Of a stretch of DNA of 64,000 nt, positions 16,675 through 26,111 are shown in pieces; positions within the stretch are counted from its first letter, which is position 1, and each line of letters begins with the position of its first letter. The DNA lies in assembly GCA_963713625.1 (NCBI GenBank), contig CAVQMN010000002.1, positions 1 through 64,000 of the forward strand. Direction: 5' to 3'. Position numbers and translations under genes: made by a program. Below the pieces are notes generated by a model. That model was given only the letters and a program-made list of their open reading frames with translations, ran no database searches and was not told where the DNA came from. Origin of the DNA: Bog-756 sp963713625. GTDB taxonomy: Bacteria; Actinomycetota; Acidimicrobiia; Acidimicrobiales; RAAP-2.

Positions 16675-17253
16675 ATGGCTGGTCTTGGTGTAAGCCTGAG
16701 TTTCGTGCGCGTCGTCGAGTTGGTCTTTGCCATCGGGTGGGTGGGGTTCTGGATCTACTGGCTCGTAGCGGCCTTCTCCATGAAGAAGGGACGTGTCCCT
16801 TGGCGCCGTGAGCTGCGCATCAGGGCGGTGATCCTGATTTTGGCGATTTTTCTGCTCCGCCTGGGAGCCTTCCGGGACGGCGGAAACAATTCGGGCCCGT
16901 GGCGTGCCGGCCTGGGGCTCTTCCTCTTCGCTCTCGGACTGGCGTTGGCTGTCTGGGCCCGTCTTCACCTCGGACGCAACTGGGGCACACCAATGTCGCA
17001 AAAGGACGAACCGGAACTGGTGACCAGTGGGCCCTACCGTCTGATCCGCCACCCCATCTATTCGGGCATTCTGCTCGCAAGTGTCGGCACTGCGGTCGCT
17101 CTGAGTTGGCTGTGGCTCGTCGCCGTGGTTCTGGCCGGCATCTATTTCGTTTACAGCGCCACCATCGAAGAGCGCTACCTGGCCACGCAGTTCCCGGACC
17201 TCTATCCGAGCTACAAGCGCTCGACCAAGATGTTGGTGCCCTTCATCTTCTAA
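16675..17253 (+). CDS. isoprenylcysteine carboxyl methyltransferase-family membrane protein
   Basis: 192 aa, about five TM helices. The C-terminal signature SGPYRLIRHPIYSGILL with the following EERYLATQFPDLYPSYKRSTK is characteristic of bacterial ICMT/NnrU-like methyltransferases, which use S-adenosylmethionine at the membrane interface. The bacterial substrate is generally unknown. The stop TAA overlaps the TAG of the convergent GNAT gene (CTAA at 17250-17253). Confidence 0.85.
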   Translation: MAGLGVSLSFVRVVELVFAIGWVGFWIYWLVAAFSMKKGRVPWRRELRIRAVILILAIFLLRLGAFRDGGNNSGPWRAGLGLFLFALGLALAVWARLHLGRNWGTPMSQKDEPELVTSGPYRLIRHPIYSGILLASVGTAVALSWLWLVAVVLAGIYFVYSATIEERYLATQFPDLYPSYKRSTKMLVPFIF

Positions 17254-17813
17254 CCAGGCGCTGGTCGGCTGTCGCCATCGACGGTGGGGACACGAGGCTC
17301 AGCTTCAGCGATCGGGACGAGAGCGGTATCGAGACGCTTTTGGACCAGCACAAGGTCACACCAACGTTCGAACTTCGCACCAACCTCCGGCATCCGAGCC
17401 ACTTCGACGAAGCCGAGTCGCTCATGGAAGCGGACCGACGCCTCGTTGGCACCATCGATGGCTCCGACCATCACGTGCTTTCCGGTCTCCCGGGCCAGGT
17501 CGATGAGAGCGCTCATCAGGGCCCGACCAAGGCCCCGGCCCCAGTAGTCCTCTTCAACATGGATCGTGTGCTCGACTGTGAACCGGTAGCCGGGCCACTT
17601 CACAACGTCTCGAAACCACCCAAACGCGGCCAGGCCCACGACCTTGCCCGCGTCTTCGGCAACAAGAACCGCTTGATGGTCATCCAGCCACACCAAGGCG
17701 CTTTCCCTGGTCCATGGCGTGTCTCTCCACTCAATGGTCGTGGTCGCCAGGAGAGCGTTGAGAAGGGACGCGATGGCGGCGGTGTCGGTGGTATTTGCAG
17801 CCCGAACGATCAT
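17250..17813 (-). CDS. GNAT N-acetyltransferase (phosphinothricin acetyltransferase-like)
   Basis: 187 aa. N-terminus MIVRAANTTDTAAIASLLN, then EHTIHVEEDYWGRGLGRALMSALID with the acetyl-CoA pyrophosphate-binding motif (R-G-L-G-R-A). ASVRFHERLGFVEVARMPEVGAKFERWCDLVL is the family C-terminus. The RFTVEHTIHV strand and W-C-D-L-V match bar/pat-like acetyltransferases, which acetylate amino acids or analogues. Stand-alone gene. The exact substrate cannot be inferred. Confidence 0.85.
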   Translation of the reverse strand: MIVRAANTTDTAAIASLLNALLATTTIEWRDTPWTRESALVWLDDHQAVLVAEDAGKVVGLAAFGWFRDVVKWPGYRFTVEHTIHVEEDYWGRGLGRALMSALIDLARETGKHVMVGAIDGANEASVRFHERLGFVEVARMPEVGAKFERWCDLVLVQKRLDTALVPIAEAEPRVPTVDGDSRPAPG

Positions 17814-18022
17814 CGGGACATTCTCCCAGAACTGACCCTTTCGGCCTCTCGATCGACAGGTGCGTGGTCGGCAGTTGTCCCGTAGCCTGTAGTCACAGCC
17901 TCGCTGCCCTGTTTCGTGCGGACTCTGTCGGGGTAAGGAGCTGGTGGGTGGGACCAGCGCTGTCTCAGCGCCACCCGGAGTCGCGAAACGCAGGTTGGAT
18001 CCGTTTTGGAGGGCGGGTGCCG

Positions 18023-18184
18023 GTGATCAAGACCTACGAGTACATGCTCACTGACCTTGCCGCCTACGGAGAAGTCGTCCGTGAGCGTCGGCAGGAGGGC
18101 TGGCGTCTGATGCGTATCGCTGTACCCCGGATCGGCGCGGGAAAGGAATGGAGGCTGATCTTCGAGCGAGACAGTGGCAGGTAG
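18023..18184 (+). CDS. small DUF4177-like protein
   Basis: 53 aa, starting VIKTYEYMLTDLAAYGEVV. The pattern YEY...EGWRLMRIAVPR...WRLIFERD corresponds to the short DUF4177 fold (Y-E-Y, E-G-W, final aromatic strand). GTG 18023 has GGAGGG 9-10 bases upstream; GTG 18017 is an alternative. The longer upstream frame looks non-coding. Family function unknown. Confidence 0.55.
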   Translation: MIKTYEYMLTDLAAYGEVVRERRQEGWRLMRIAVPRIGAGKEWRLIFERDSGR

Positions 18185-18231
18185 CGGGCGCCGGGTCAGT
18201 GCCCTTGGGTGGAGATGGGACCCGTTGAAGT

Positions 18232-18723
18232 ATGAGAACTGAGAGGCTCGACATCCGACCAGTCGTTGAAAGGGACCGACCTCGATTCATCCAGCTCTTC
18301 ATGGATCCGGATTTCATGATCTTTTCCGCAACCAGCTCTCTTGGCCGCCACGCGGCGAATGCCCGCTTTGATCACATGATGAACTTTCCACGGAGAGTCC
18401 CCTTCGGGAAGCAGGCGATAGTCGAGATCTCAACCTCATCCATCGTTGGCTACGCGGGTGCCGACGAGTTCGAGTTTCGTGGCCAAAATCGCCTCGAGTT
18501 CGGCTACCGACTGGTCGAGGAGGCACGTGGGTTCGGATATGCAACCGAAGCCTCACGCGCCCTTCTTGAATTGGCCCGCAGCGAATGGCAAGGCGAACTA
18601 CTCGCATTCATCGACCCTGAAAATGTCGCTTCCCGAAACGTTCTGATGAAGACGGGTTTCCAGTTGGTCGATCGCGTCGTGGCGAAGGATGGCACCGTCG
18701 ATCTCTATAACTGTTGGATCTGA
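18232..18723 (+). CDS. GNAT N-acetyltransferase (RimJ/RimL type)
   Basis: 163 aa. N-terminus MRTERLDIRPVVERDRPRFIQLFMDPDFM, the RimJ-like motif. Then LEFGYRLVEEARGFGYATEASRALLELA (motif A, acetyl-CoA loop G-F-G-Y-A) and IDPENVASRNVLMKTGFQLVDRV (motif B). Full length for the class. Acetylation of a protein N-terminus or a small amine is expected; the partner is unknown. Confidence 0.87.
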   Translation: MRTERLDIRPVVERDRPRFIQLFMDPDFMIFSATSSLGRHAANARFDHMMNFPRRVPFGKQAIVEISTSSIVGYAGADEFEFRGQNRLEFGYRLVEEARGFGYATEASRALLELARSEWQGELLAFIDPENVASRNVLMKTGFQLVDRVVAKDGTVDLYNCWI

Positions 18724-18755
18724 TTTTCAGCTGAATCTCTCGGCTCACTGGTGAG

Positions 18756-18992
18756 TTGTGCGTCTACAACACGGCTTTCAAACTGGCACCCCCCTCCGAT
18801 CAGTCGTACGCGACGGCCCCTGAATGGCTCGGCAATTGGGCTGCGGCTTGTCCGTACTGCGGCCATGGGATGCCTTCCGATGTCCTCGAAGCCGACCAGG
18901 CCACGCATCTTGGCACCTGGGAGCCCAGCCGCTTCAGTAGGCGGTCAGCAAAGGGAGGCCCCTCAGTTCATCAACGGTTCACACTCCGTTGA
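18756..18992 (+). CDS. possible small CxxC protein
   Basis: A 78-aa reading frame from TTG 18756 with AWP-type composition: YNTAFKLAPPSDQSYATAPE, then ACPYCGHGMP, a single CxxC knuckle. Codon use looks coding in the first 55 residues and poor after that. No clear ribosome binding site. It may be a degraded fragment; included because the CPYCGH segment is unlikely by chance. Confidence 0.3.
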   Translation: MCVYNTAFKLAPPSDQSYATAPEWLGNWAAACPYCGHGMPSDVLEADQATHLGTWEPSRFSRRSAKGGPSVHQRFTLR

Positions 18993-19475
18993 TCCAACCG
19001 TGATGAGTGGGGCGTAGAACAGAAGCAGTCCACTACGGCACGTCCCCCACGTGAGTCAGCGGACCTTCGGGGTCGAGGTACCTCGTGACCAGAGGCGGCC
19101 AGCTGGCACGAGGTGCTCCCCCGTGGCCGTTTCGGGCCGGCGAGGTCAGTCACCACACGGGGCCGGGACTTCCATCCGATAGCACTGCTGCATCAAGACG
19201 GAGGCAATGTTGGAAGTGAACCTATTCCTTCTCCGTCGATCTCGCGATCCCGATTCGTGCCGCGGGACCACAGGCGAGTGCTCAAGCAGTTGGTGTCGAG
19301 TAAGGACTGACTGCCGGACGCAGGTGACGGTCCTCGACCAGCCGGCCGCCCTGGTCTCAGTATCTGGCCAGGCTACTGAGTACTCCCTGGTAGGCGCATC
19401 GCTGTTGACGACCCCGGATGCTTGGTCAAGTGTGTGATCGATGGGTACTGGATTTCTTTCTCTGGAGGAATTGGA
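18993..19475. other. intergenic region without recognisable gene
   Basis: About 480 bp. No reading frame with a recognisable domain and no clear repeat. The last bases hold the GGAGGAATTGGA ribosome binding site for the cupin at 19476. Confidence 0.5.
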
Positions 19476-19847
19476 ATGACCAAGTCTTCGTGGGTATCCG
19501 CCGTCCTTCGGGTGGAAAAGCCCTGGGGTCACGAGGAGCATTTCGCGCTGGTCGAAGGGCGTTACTGCGGAAAGGCGCTGTACATCAATGCGGGTCACGC
19601 GCTCTCACTTCAGTACCACGAGCAGAAGGAAGAGACGGTTGCCGTTCAGTCAGGCAGACTTCTCTTCGAGGTGGGTGATCCCGACGCCTCGCTGGAATCG
19701 TTCGAGCTGCTCCCAGGTGAGGCGGTACATCTCCGACCTGGCACTCGGCACCGCATGACGGCCCTCGAGGATTCGGTCATCCTCGAGGCCAGTACCACTG
19801 AGCTTGATGACGTAGTGCGTATCGAGGATCGTTACCACCGCGTGTAG
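19476..19847 (+). CDS. cupin (mannose-6-phosphate isomerase C-terminal-like)
   Basis: 123 aa, VEKPWGHEEHFALVEGRYCGKALYINAGHALSLQYHEQKEETVAV. The KPWGHE opening and SLQYHEQKEETVAVQSG metal-binding strand are those of type II phosphomannose isomerase cupins. RPGTRHRMTALEDSVILEAST is the second motif. As a stand-alone cupin it resembles sugar-phosphate-binding proteins seen near polysaccharide genes. The start is fixed by GGAGGAATTGGA directly upstream of ATG 19476. Activity is inferred only. Confidence 0.85.
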   Translation: MTKSSWVSAVLRVEKPWGHEEHFALVEGRYCGKALYINAGHALSLQYHEQKEETVAVQSGRLLFEVGDPDASLESFELLPGEAVHLRPGTRHRMTALEDSVILEASTTELDDVVRIEDRYHRV

Positions 19848-20165
19848 AGAGAATCTCCGTTGGTGCGCCAAACCGGATATAGCCGAAAGACGACAAAGAC
19901 TCAGCGGGCGCGATGACGACTCTTCGTCCGCCTCCGGCCCACCCTGATCGGGGAGCGCCCAGATGCCTGACCCGACCACTGGCTACGCAGGCGTTGCCCC
20001 AAGCGATCCGGAGCAATACTCGGCCCTGTCACCTTCAACGACCAGCACATTTGCCGACTGATCAATGGAGATGGCCTGTTCGTGGTGTCCGAGGCGATGA
20101 ATTTGTCAGGCCTCGGCATCAGGCGGGCCGGTCCTTTCCATCACCGACACGGTAAGATCGTGATC
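19848..20165. other. intergenic region without recognisable gene
   Basis: About 320 bp between the cupin and the small zinc-ribbon gene. I see no conserved domain in any frame and no hairpin with a U-tract. Confidence 0.4.
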
Positions 20166-20381
20166 GTGGTGGATGAGATCATCTGTCCCGATTGTGGTGG
20201 CAAACTTACGAGCGCAGTCGGGTACCGCTGGAGAGACGAAAACGACCTACTGCAGTGGGTCGGCACCTGCGTGACGTGCAACCGCAGGACCGGCGGTGAG
20301 ACCTCCTTTGGGGTCGTGGCTGGCAGTCCCGTACGAGTCAATCCCTTCAGAGTCGAGGCAGACGACGGCCTGATCCCCTAA
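20166..20381 (+). CDS. small zinc-ribbon protein
   Basis: 71 aa from GTG 20166. It contains ICPDCGGKL and VGTCVTCNRRTGG, two CxxC knuckles 25 residues apart that would bind one zinc ion. Such short treble-clef or zinc-ribbon proteins are common but uncharacterised. GTG 20160 is an alternative start. No partner gene is adjacent. Confidence 0.5.
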   Translation: MVDEIICPDCGGKLTSAVGYRWRDENDLLQWVGTCVTCNRRTGGETSFGVVAGSPVRVNPFRVEADDGLIP

Positions 20382-20595
20382 AGGGGCGGGTTCCACTCGT
20401 CCCTGGATCAGGCGCAGTTTCGCACGATGTCATTTTGCGATCGTTTGCCTTGCCGCGTCCAGGCTGCTGCCGAGAAGCAAAAGCTGCAAGCGCCCACCGG
20501 CGCGGATCTCCAGACAGAGTTCTTCTGTTTTTTGGGTCGGCGGGTATTGGCGGGCAGAGCCACTCAACTCGGGCTGTTGGTCAGTATCAGTCGCC

Positions 20596-21222
20596 CTACG
20601 CCATCACCGGCGCAAACGTGGCAAAGTGCCCTGGCGCTGACGATCGCCCCGTGGCGATGTCGATCCATTGCTGAACCGGAAGGGACCGCGCCTCAACTAC
20701 CAAATGGGGGGCCGCCACGGCGAGGAGATCGAGCATCGCTCGCCGGGTGATCTCCTGGGCCTCGGGATCTGGCTCAACGGGGTCGACAATGTCGCAGCCA
20801 TGCACGACTGCTTCGACGCACCTGGTGACGAGATAGTCGGAAACCGATATCGAGCCCTGCAGCGTTACGACCGTGTCATCGAGTTCTGCATCAAGCACAC
20901 GGGTGCGAGCCCTTGCCAAAGGAATCCCCAAATCCGACTTGCCCAACACCGCCCCTTTCCGGGCGGACGAGTCAATCAAATCGTGGAATACCTTTGTTCC
21001 TGAGAGATTCTCAACCAACCCCATGGTTGGCGGACCCTCGACCGCCGAGTCCAGAAATCGGACCACCAGCCCCGGCTGCACGTACAGATGCGCGAGCACT
21101 TCTCTATTGCTCCAACCGCCGATTCGGCTCGGCGTCGAGAGGTCGATCCGAGGGACGGCGTTTGCGATCAGCTCCCACTGACGTATCAGCGCAGAGCGAA
21201 TATCCCGAGCGCCCTTCGACAT
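20596..21222 (-). CDS. maleylpyruvate isomerase N-terminal-domain (DinB-like) protein
   Basis: 208 aa. RQWELIANAVPRIDLSTPSRIGGWSNREVLAHLYVQ is the N-terminal helix pair with the metal His in AHLYV. TRCVEAVVHGCDIVDPV contains the second His site. This is the mycothiol-dependent DinB family, as at 15192, though the two are clearly different paralogues. A transferase role with mycothiol as cosubstrate is typical; the substrate is unknown. Confidence 0.8.
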   Translation of the reverse strand: MSKGARDIRSALIRQWELIANAVPRIDLSTPSRIGGWSNREVLAHLYVQPGLVVRFLDSAVEGPPTMGLVENLSGTKVFHDLIDSSARKGAVLGKSDLGIPLARARTRVLDAELDDTVVTLQGSISVSDYLVTRCVEAVVHGCDIVDPVEPDPEAQEITRRAMLDLLAVAAPHLVVEARSLPVQQWIDIATGRSSAPGHFATFAPVMA

Positions 21223-21358
21223 CCCAACATCATGGCCCGGTGCGGCTCAGCCATGTCCCGTACTCCGAGTCGGCGGTCCGGCACCTCTCGGGAGGTGCCA
21301 ATTCCTTCTGTTCGGAGGCACTCCCCACACTGGCGATCGTCGGGAAGCCTTAGGCCGG

Positions 21359-21991
21359 TTACCCCTGTGACAGCGCCCGCACCATATCGTCGGCAAGCTG
21401 AGGATTGTGATAGGGACCAGGCGCACGCAGAGCAGCAATCACCTGACGCTGGGTCATGCCATCTTTGTCCTGGCTCATTTTGATCTTGCAGACGAACCGC
21501 TCGATGGGCAGCCGGATACCAACCGTGCCCAGCGCGACCGGTCGACCCCAGTCCAGGTCCAACAGCATCGGTTGCTCGACTTGACTTTCGAACTTCTCAA
21601 CGAGCCTCGCTAGCACCGCAAGGTTCTCTTCCGGTTCGAGGATCTGCGGAACTCCGTAGCAGTGGGCCGCACTGAAGTTCCACGTTGGCGCCCGGATTGC
21701 CTCTGGCGCGTACCAACTGGGTGATATGTATCCATTGCGTCCCTGGATGATCAGTAGGACCTCCCGATCTCCAAATCCATGGATCATCTCATCGGGACGC
21801 CCGACATGAGTCAGAACGGCTAGTCCTTCGGCGTCCTCGTCAAGAAGTATCGGATAATGCGAAGCGACCTGCTCACCGTTGTTGCTGCTCACCAGAATTC
21901 CCAACGGGTTTTCACGGATCAGCCGACGGACTATGTCGATATCCTCAGTTGCATGGAGAGGGTTTGGGCGCATCGCCGCCCATTGTGGCAT
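21359..21991 (-). CDS. FMN-binding PaiB-like protein
   Basis: About 210 aa. MRPNPLHATEDIDIVRRLIRENPLGILVSS starts the flavin-reductase split barrel. SHYPILLDEDAEGLAVLTHVGRPDE, GRNGYISPSWYAP and TWNFSAAHCYG are PaiB signatures (Y-I-S-P-S-W-Y, T-W-N-[FY]). PaiB proteins are described as FMN-binding negative regulators. The frame is open to 22135, but ATG 21991 gives the usual family N-terminus; no clear ribosome binding site decides it. Confidence 0.85.
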   Translation of the reverse strand: MPQWAAMRPNPLHATEDIDIVRRLIRENPLGILVSSNNGEQVASHYPILLDEDAEGLAVLTHVGRPDEMIHGFGDREVLLIIQGRNGYISPSWYAPEAIRAPTWNFSAAHCYGVPQILEPEENLAVLARLVEKFESQVEQPMLLDLDWGRPVALGTVGIRLPIERFVCKIKMSQDKDGMTQRQVIAALRAPGPYHNPQLADDMVRALSQG

Positions 21992-22271
21992 GGGCAAATG
22001 GCCGACGAGCGACCGACTCGAGATTTCCTTGCCCTGCGTTCGTTGAACGAACGCGGCTGTCGCGACCGGATCAATGCCATCCGGTGGTGCAGCAACCAAG
22101 TGTGATGACCGCCCACTGCCGGTGGCCGGGGTCACGCTTGGCCAACGGTCTCATCACCCCATGGGCAGCGACCGGGCCCTCCCCTTCCAGCGCCGACTGA
22201 TCGTCGCGTCGTCGTCCACCGGAATCTGGACGGCCGAACCAGCGACGACCGATGCACGTCCAAACGAAAGG

Positions 22272-22832
22272 TCAGCTGAGGATCCGGTACCGCAGGTTTA
22301 CGACACCGCTATCGAATCGGCGCTCCTCCAGTAGATCCAGGTGGACGCGGCCATCCCCAGAGAATGCGGGCTTGCCACCACCGAGGAGCATCGGATACAC
22401 GAGGAACTGGCACTCATCGATCAGCCCGGCGTTGAACGCGTGGGCAGCGAGGGTCGCACCCCCGACAGTCAGATCACTCGTAGCCGCCGCCTTCATCTCC
22501 CGTACCGAATCGGGGTCGAAGTGGCTCTCGATTCGAGACCTGGAGGTCGCGACTGTGTGAAGCTTCGTCGAGTAGACGATCTTGTCGGCCTCCTTCCAGA
22601 CATGCGCGAAGCCGGCCCTGAGCTCTGAGTGGGCCTCCAAGGAGGGGTCGAGTTCCCACGCGGCCATCGTCTCGTACATGCGCCTTCCATAGAGGTAGGT
22701 GCCACAGGACCGCACAAGATCAGTGATGAAGGTGAAGACATCGTCGGTGGGCTCGGTCCAGTCGAACCTGCCGTGCGTGTCCTCGATGTAACCGTCGAGG
22801 GACACATTCGCCACGTAGATCAGTTTGGCCAT
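22272..22832 (-). CDS. RibD C-terminal/dihydrofolate reductase-like protein
   Basis: 186 aa. MAKLIYVANVSLDGYIEDTHGRFDW is the typical opening, followed by GTYLYGRRMYETMAAWE, LTVGGATLAAHAFNAGLIDECQFLVYPMLLGGGKPAF (NADPH-binding GG and the QFLVYPMLLGGG strand) and the final LRYRIL. Members are NADPH-dependent reductases of unknown substrate. One of three family members in this window, with 31193-31753 (broken) and 36342-36941. Confidence 0.88.
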   Translation of the reverse strand: MAKLIYVANVSLDGYIEDTHGRFDWTEPTDDVFTFITDLVRSCGTYLYGRRMYETMAAWELDPSLEAHSELRAGFAHVWKEADKIVYSTKLHTVATSRSRIESHFDPDSVREMKAAATSDLTVGGATLAAHAFNAGLIDECQFLVYPMLLGGGKPAFSGDGRVHLDLLEERRFDSGVVNLRYRILS

Positions 22833-23132
22833 TCTCCTCCTCAGTCGCCCGTGTCACGGTGCCGGGACCAACAGTAATTGAGGTGCCCCACTCACAACGA
22901 CCACTGTCGGATTTGATCGCACGCGGGATTGGCCCCGGTGTGGTCCGGTCCTCTGGGCCGGGGAACCGCGCCACCAACCCATCTGAGGCCGCGCCGGAGA
23001 TTGGGTCGTCCCAGTGAGCGTCTTCCGCCTCAGCCGGATGCAGGCTTGGCAGTCTGTCGATCGCAGTCGTGCTCAGGGGCAGTTGAGATGACCGTGTTTC
23101 CGTGGTACGACTGGGGAAGCGGCCACTCGTTG

Positions 23133-24644
23133 ATGGGGTCGACCGCAGGAAGACGGGGTGGGATCGTGCGTAGGTTGATTGCTGCATCGATTGTCCTCTT
23201 CTCAACCCTTGGCGTCACCGCCGTTGTCGGTGTTCCGACTGCCTATGCCGGAATCACCGTGCCCGGCGCACCTGCCGGGGTGACCGCCACCCCTGGCAAC
23301 GGTGCTGCGGTCGTCAAATGGACCGCTCCAACGAGAGACGGTGGCAGTACCATCACCGGCTACACGGTGACGACTGCTCCTGGGGGCAAGACCTGTACAA
23401 CCAAAGGCGCGAAGACCTGTACGGTTCACAGCTTGACCAATGGCGCCTCCTACACCGTCACGGTGAAGGCCAAGAACGTCAAGGGGTTCGGTCCCTCCTC
23501 CCCTCGCGTCTCAGTGAGACCGGGCGTTCCGCTGGCCCCATCCGAGGTGAAGGCGACCGCTGGTAACGCCGATGCACTGGTCAGCTGGAAAGCCCCCGAA
23601 GACAACGGCCGCACCGTCATCCGATACACCGCCACCTCGAGCCCGGGGTCCGCAACCTGTGAGACGGCCGCCACTTCGTGCACGGTGGTGGGACTCGCTG
23701 ACGGCACTGGCTATACCTTCACGGTGAAGGCGACCAATGCCAATGGAACCGGCGCCGCATCGACACGTTCGGCGAAGGTCATTCCTCCGGTCATCCGCGT
23801 CATTCCGGTGGGCGCGGCGCCAGAGGGCGTCTCTGCCGACGGTACGCGCGTCTGGGTGGCGAACTCAGATGACGATACGGTGACTGAGATCGACGCCGCG
23901 GATGGATCCGTCGTCCAGACCTTGAGCAACGTCAGTGGGCCGGATGCCGTTTCCTCGGACGGTACCCACGTGTGGGTGGCCAACTCCGACGACGACACCG
24001 TGTCGGAGTTCGAAGCGTCGGCGGGGTCCTTCGTCAGGACCATTCCCGTGGGCAACGGTCCCGTTGCTGTGTCCTCGGACGGCGCCCACGTCTGGGTGGC
24101 GAACACCGACGACGACACGGTCACCGAGATCGACGCCTCGGACGGATCGGTCGTCCAGACCATTCCGGTGGGCACGTACCCCAGTGCCATCTCCTCGGAT
24201 GGCACCCACGTCTGGGTGACAAACGATGGAACAGACGACACGGTCACCGAGATCGACGCCTCGGACGGATCGGTGGTCCAGACCATCCCGGTGGGCACGT
24301 ACCCCAGTGCCATCTCCTCAGATGGCACCCACGTCTGGGTGACAAACGATGGAACAGACGACACGGTCACCGAGATCGACGCCTCGGACGGATCGGTCGT
24401 CCAGACCATCCCGGTGGGTGAGGAGCCCGAGGGTGTCTCTTCCGACGGTACCTACGTCTGGGTTGCGAACTTCGAAGACGGCACGGTCAGCGAGCTCGAC
24501 GCTTCCACCGGCTCGGCCGTCGCGACCATCCCCTGTGAGGGAGTACCTGATGGCATCTCCTCGGACGGGACGCACGTGTGGACATCCAACCTCGGTGGTG
24601 GAGTCCCCTTCTCCGACGGTACCGTGACCGAGCTCGCCACCTAG
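23133..24644 (+). CDS. secreted FnIII / YVTN-type beta-propeller protein
   Basis: About 503 aa. A signal peptide (RRLIAASIVLFSTLG... ending PTAYA) is followed by two fibronectin type III domains (VPGAPAGVTATPGNGAAVVKW and PLAPSEVKATAGNADALVSW). Seven or so YVTN-type propeller blades follow (GVSADGTRVWVANSDDDTVTEID pattern). Two blades near 24117-24362 are almost identical at DNA level. Starts at ATG 23133 or GTG 23166. It is exported and probably cell-surface exposed; adhesion or binding is inferred. Distinct from the GYWLVASDGG repeat proteins further right. Confidence 0.82.
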   Translation: MGSTAGRRGGIVRRLIAASIVLFSTLGVTAVVGVPTAYAGITVPGAPAGVTATPGNGAAVVKWTAPTRDGGSTITGYTVTTAPGGKTCTTKGAKTCTVHSLTNGASYTVTVKAKNVKGFGPSSPRVSVRPGVPLAPSEVKATAGNADALVSWKAPEDNGRTVIRYTATSSPGSATCETAATSCTVVGLADGTGYTFTVKATNANGTGAASTRSAKVIPPVIRVIPVGAAPEGVSADGTRVWVANSDDDTVTEIDAADGSVVQTLSNVSGPDAVSSDGTHVWVANSDDDTVSEFEASAGSFVRTIPVGNGPVAVSSDGAHVWVANTDDDTVTEIDASDGSVVQTIPVGTYPSAISSDGTHVWVTNDGTDDTVTEIDASDGSVVQTIPVGTYPSAISSDGTHVWVTNDGTDDTVTEIDASDGSVVQTIPVGEEPEGVSSDGTYVWVANFEDGTVSELDASTGSAVATIPCEGVPDGISSDGTHVWTSNLGGGVPFSDGTVTELAT

Positions 24645-24842
24645 GCCCGGTAGCGACCCGGGGACCAACCTCACCATCCGAAGTCGCCATCAAGCCGGCT
24701 CGGGCGATCGTGTCGCGTGGCCCGGCGGCCACCACGATGCAGACGGACAGGCAAGAAGGTGTTTGTTGGCCCAGGTGAAGCGCTGGCGCCGCCCTTCGTC
24801 TTCCCCTGCGCTCACCTTTCGGCATGAGGTGCCGTGGCACGC

Positions 24843-26111
24843 TCAGGTGACGGTCACCTCGATGGACACTTCGCATCCGAACCACCGGTGGTCCTCGTGC
24901 ACGAGATCCACCTGCAGTAAATAGTCACCTGGCTCCGGTGGCGTGGCGAAGATTACTTGTTCATAGATCGTGGCCCCTGGTCTGATGGAGCCCTCGAGAA
25001 TGGAACGGTCCTCAAACGACACGGTCTCGAGCCCGTCGGCCGGATACCAGCGGCATCCCAGGCGAATGAGAGGATGCCGGAGACGGTTCGGCCACCTCAC
25101 GGGTCCCCGATTGTGAACCTTCACCAAACAGGAGAAGCTGGACAGCGACGGGACCGTGGTAGGCGGGTCGAGGACGCCGACCTCGGCCCGGTATGCCTCA
25201 TCCGGGAGGGCGGGATCTGGTTCTGGATAGAGCTCCCGCCATCGAGCACGTGCCGCCTTGGGGTCGATGTCGGTCGCCGGCGTGTCGGAAAAGCCGAGTT
25301 GCCGCAACTGGTAGCTGTAGCGAGCATTGAGCTGATCAACCAGGTCTGAAGGAATCACCTCCTGCCACACACCGGTGGTCGCCGTCCAAGCGTGCCGGAT
25401 GCCACTTCGTTCGTTCACCCAATCAGGGGTGAATTTGCGGACGGCCTGGCCAATGGCCCTGACCGGAGTGAGCGACATTCGTGTCAGCAAACGGTCGACC
25501 TCTTGCTCGGGGGCGGCGACAAGCCTCTCGTAGCTGACCTGGGCCGCCTGACCACCGTCAAGCCACGAACTTGTGACCTCAAGCAGGTTCAGAGCTCGTT
25601 CGCTCATGGCCCACTGAGCGAACGCCTCACTCGAGGGGTCGGCGTCGAGGAGCTCCTCCTCATCGCCGCCTCTACCCCAGAGCCATCCGATGGTCTCGGG
25701 CTCTGTCTGGGCCATACGCAATATCGAAATCAGCACGTCGAAGGGATGGCGAGAGATCGTGACCACATTGAACTGCGCTTTCTCCAACAACGTTCGGAGG
25801 TAGGGCGTTCGGGGCCAATGGAGCTGAACGGCCACACGATCGGGTAGGCGCAGCCAGTCAAGATCGCCGGGGTGATGGACCGACATGTCATCGAGGTCGA
25901 GTACGTATCCCAACATGAGTCGGAGCCACGTGTTTCCGGAGCGAGGGGTAGCAAGCAACGCGATGCGAGTTGGGACCGATTCGACTGCCGAACTTGGAGT
26001 GGGTACACCCTTTCCCTCCTCTGGCGACCGCCCCCCCTCCGCCAAACCTTCAGCCAACATGTAGCGCAAACGGCGCCCCTCGATGAGGGCTTGCGGTGAC
26101 GAATCCGTCAC
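24843..26111 (-). CDS. sulfotransferase-domain protein with C-terminal beta-sandwich domain
   Basis: About 422 aa. P-loop for PAPS: LLATPRSGNTWLRLMLGY near residue 55. The 3'-phosphate site is VVTISRHPFDVLISILRM near 130. The remainder of the sulfotransferase domain runs to about residue 285. The C-terminal 120 residues form an Ig-like domain (KVHNRGPVRWPNRLRHPLIRLGC..., PGDYLLQVDLVHEDHRWFG) like those attached to glycosyltransferases. The start is uncertain: GTG 26111 is chosen, ATG 26060 is an alternative, and the frame is open to 26276. Transfer of sulfate to a glycan or lipid at the surface is plausible. Confidence 0.8.
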   Translation of the reverse strand: MTDSSPQALIEGRRLRYMLAEGLAEGGRSPEEGKGVPTPSSAVESVPTRIALLATPRSGNTWLRLMLGYVLDLDDMSVHHPGDLDWLRLPDRVAVQLHWPRTPYLRTLLEKAQFNVVTISRHPFDVLISILRMAQTEPETIGWLWGRGGDEEELLDADPSSEAFAQWAMSERALNLLEVTSSWLDGGQAAQVSYERLVAAPEQEVDRLLTRMSLTPVRAIGQAVRKFTPDWVNERSGIRHAWTATTGVWQEVIPSDLVDQLNARYSYQLRQLGFSDTPATDIDPKAARARWRELYPEPDPALPDEAYRAEVGVLDPPTTVPSLSSFSCLVKVHNRGPVRWPNRLRHPLIRLGCRWYPADGLETVSFEDRSILEGSIRPGATIYEQVIFATPPEPGDYLLQVDLVHEDHRWFGCEVSIEVTVT

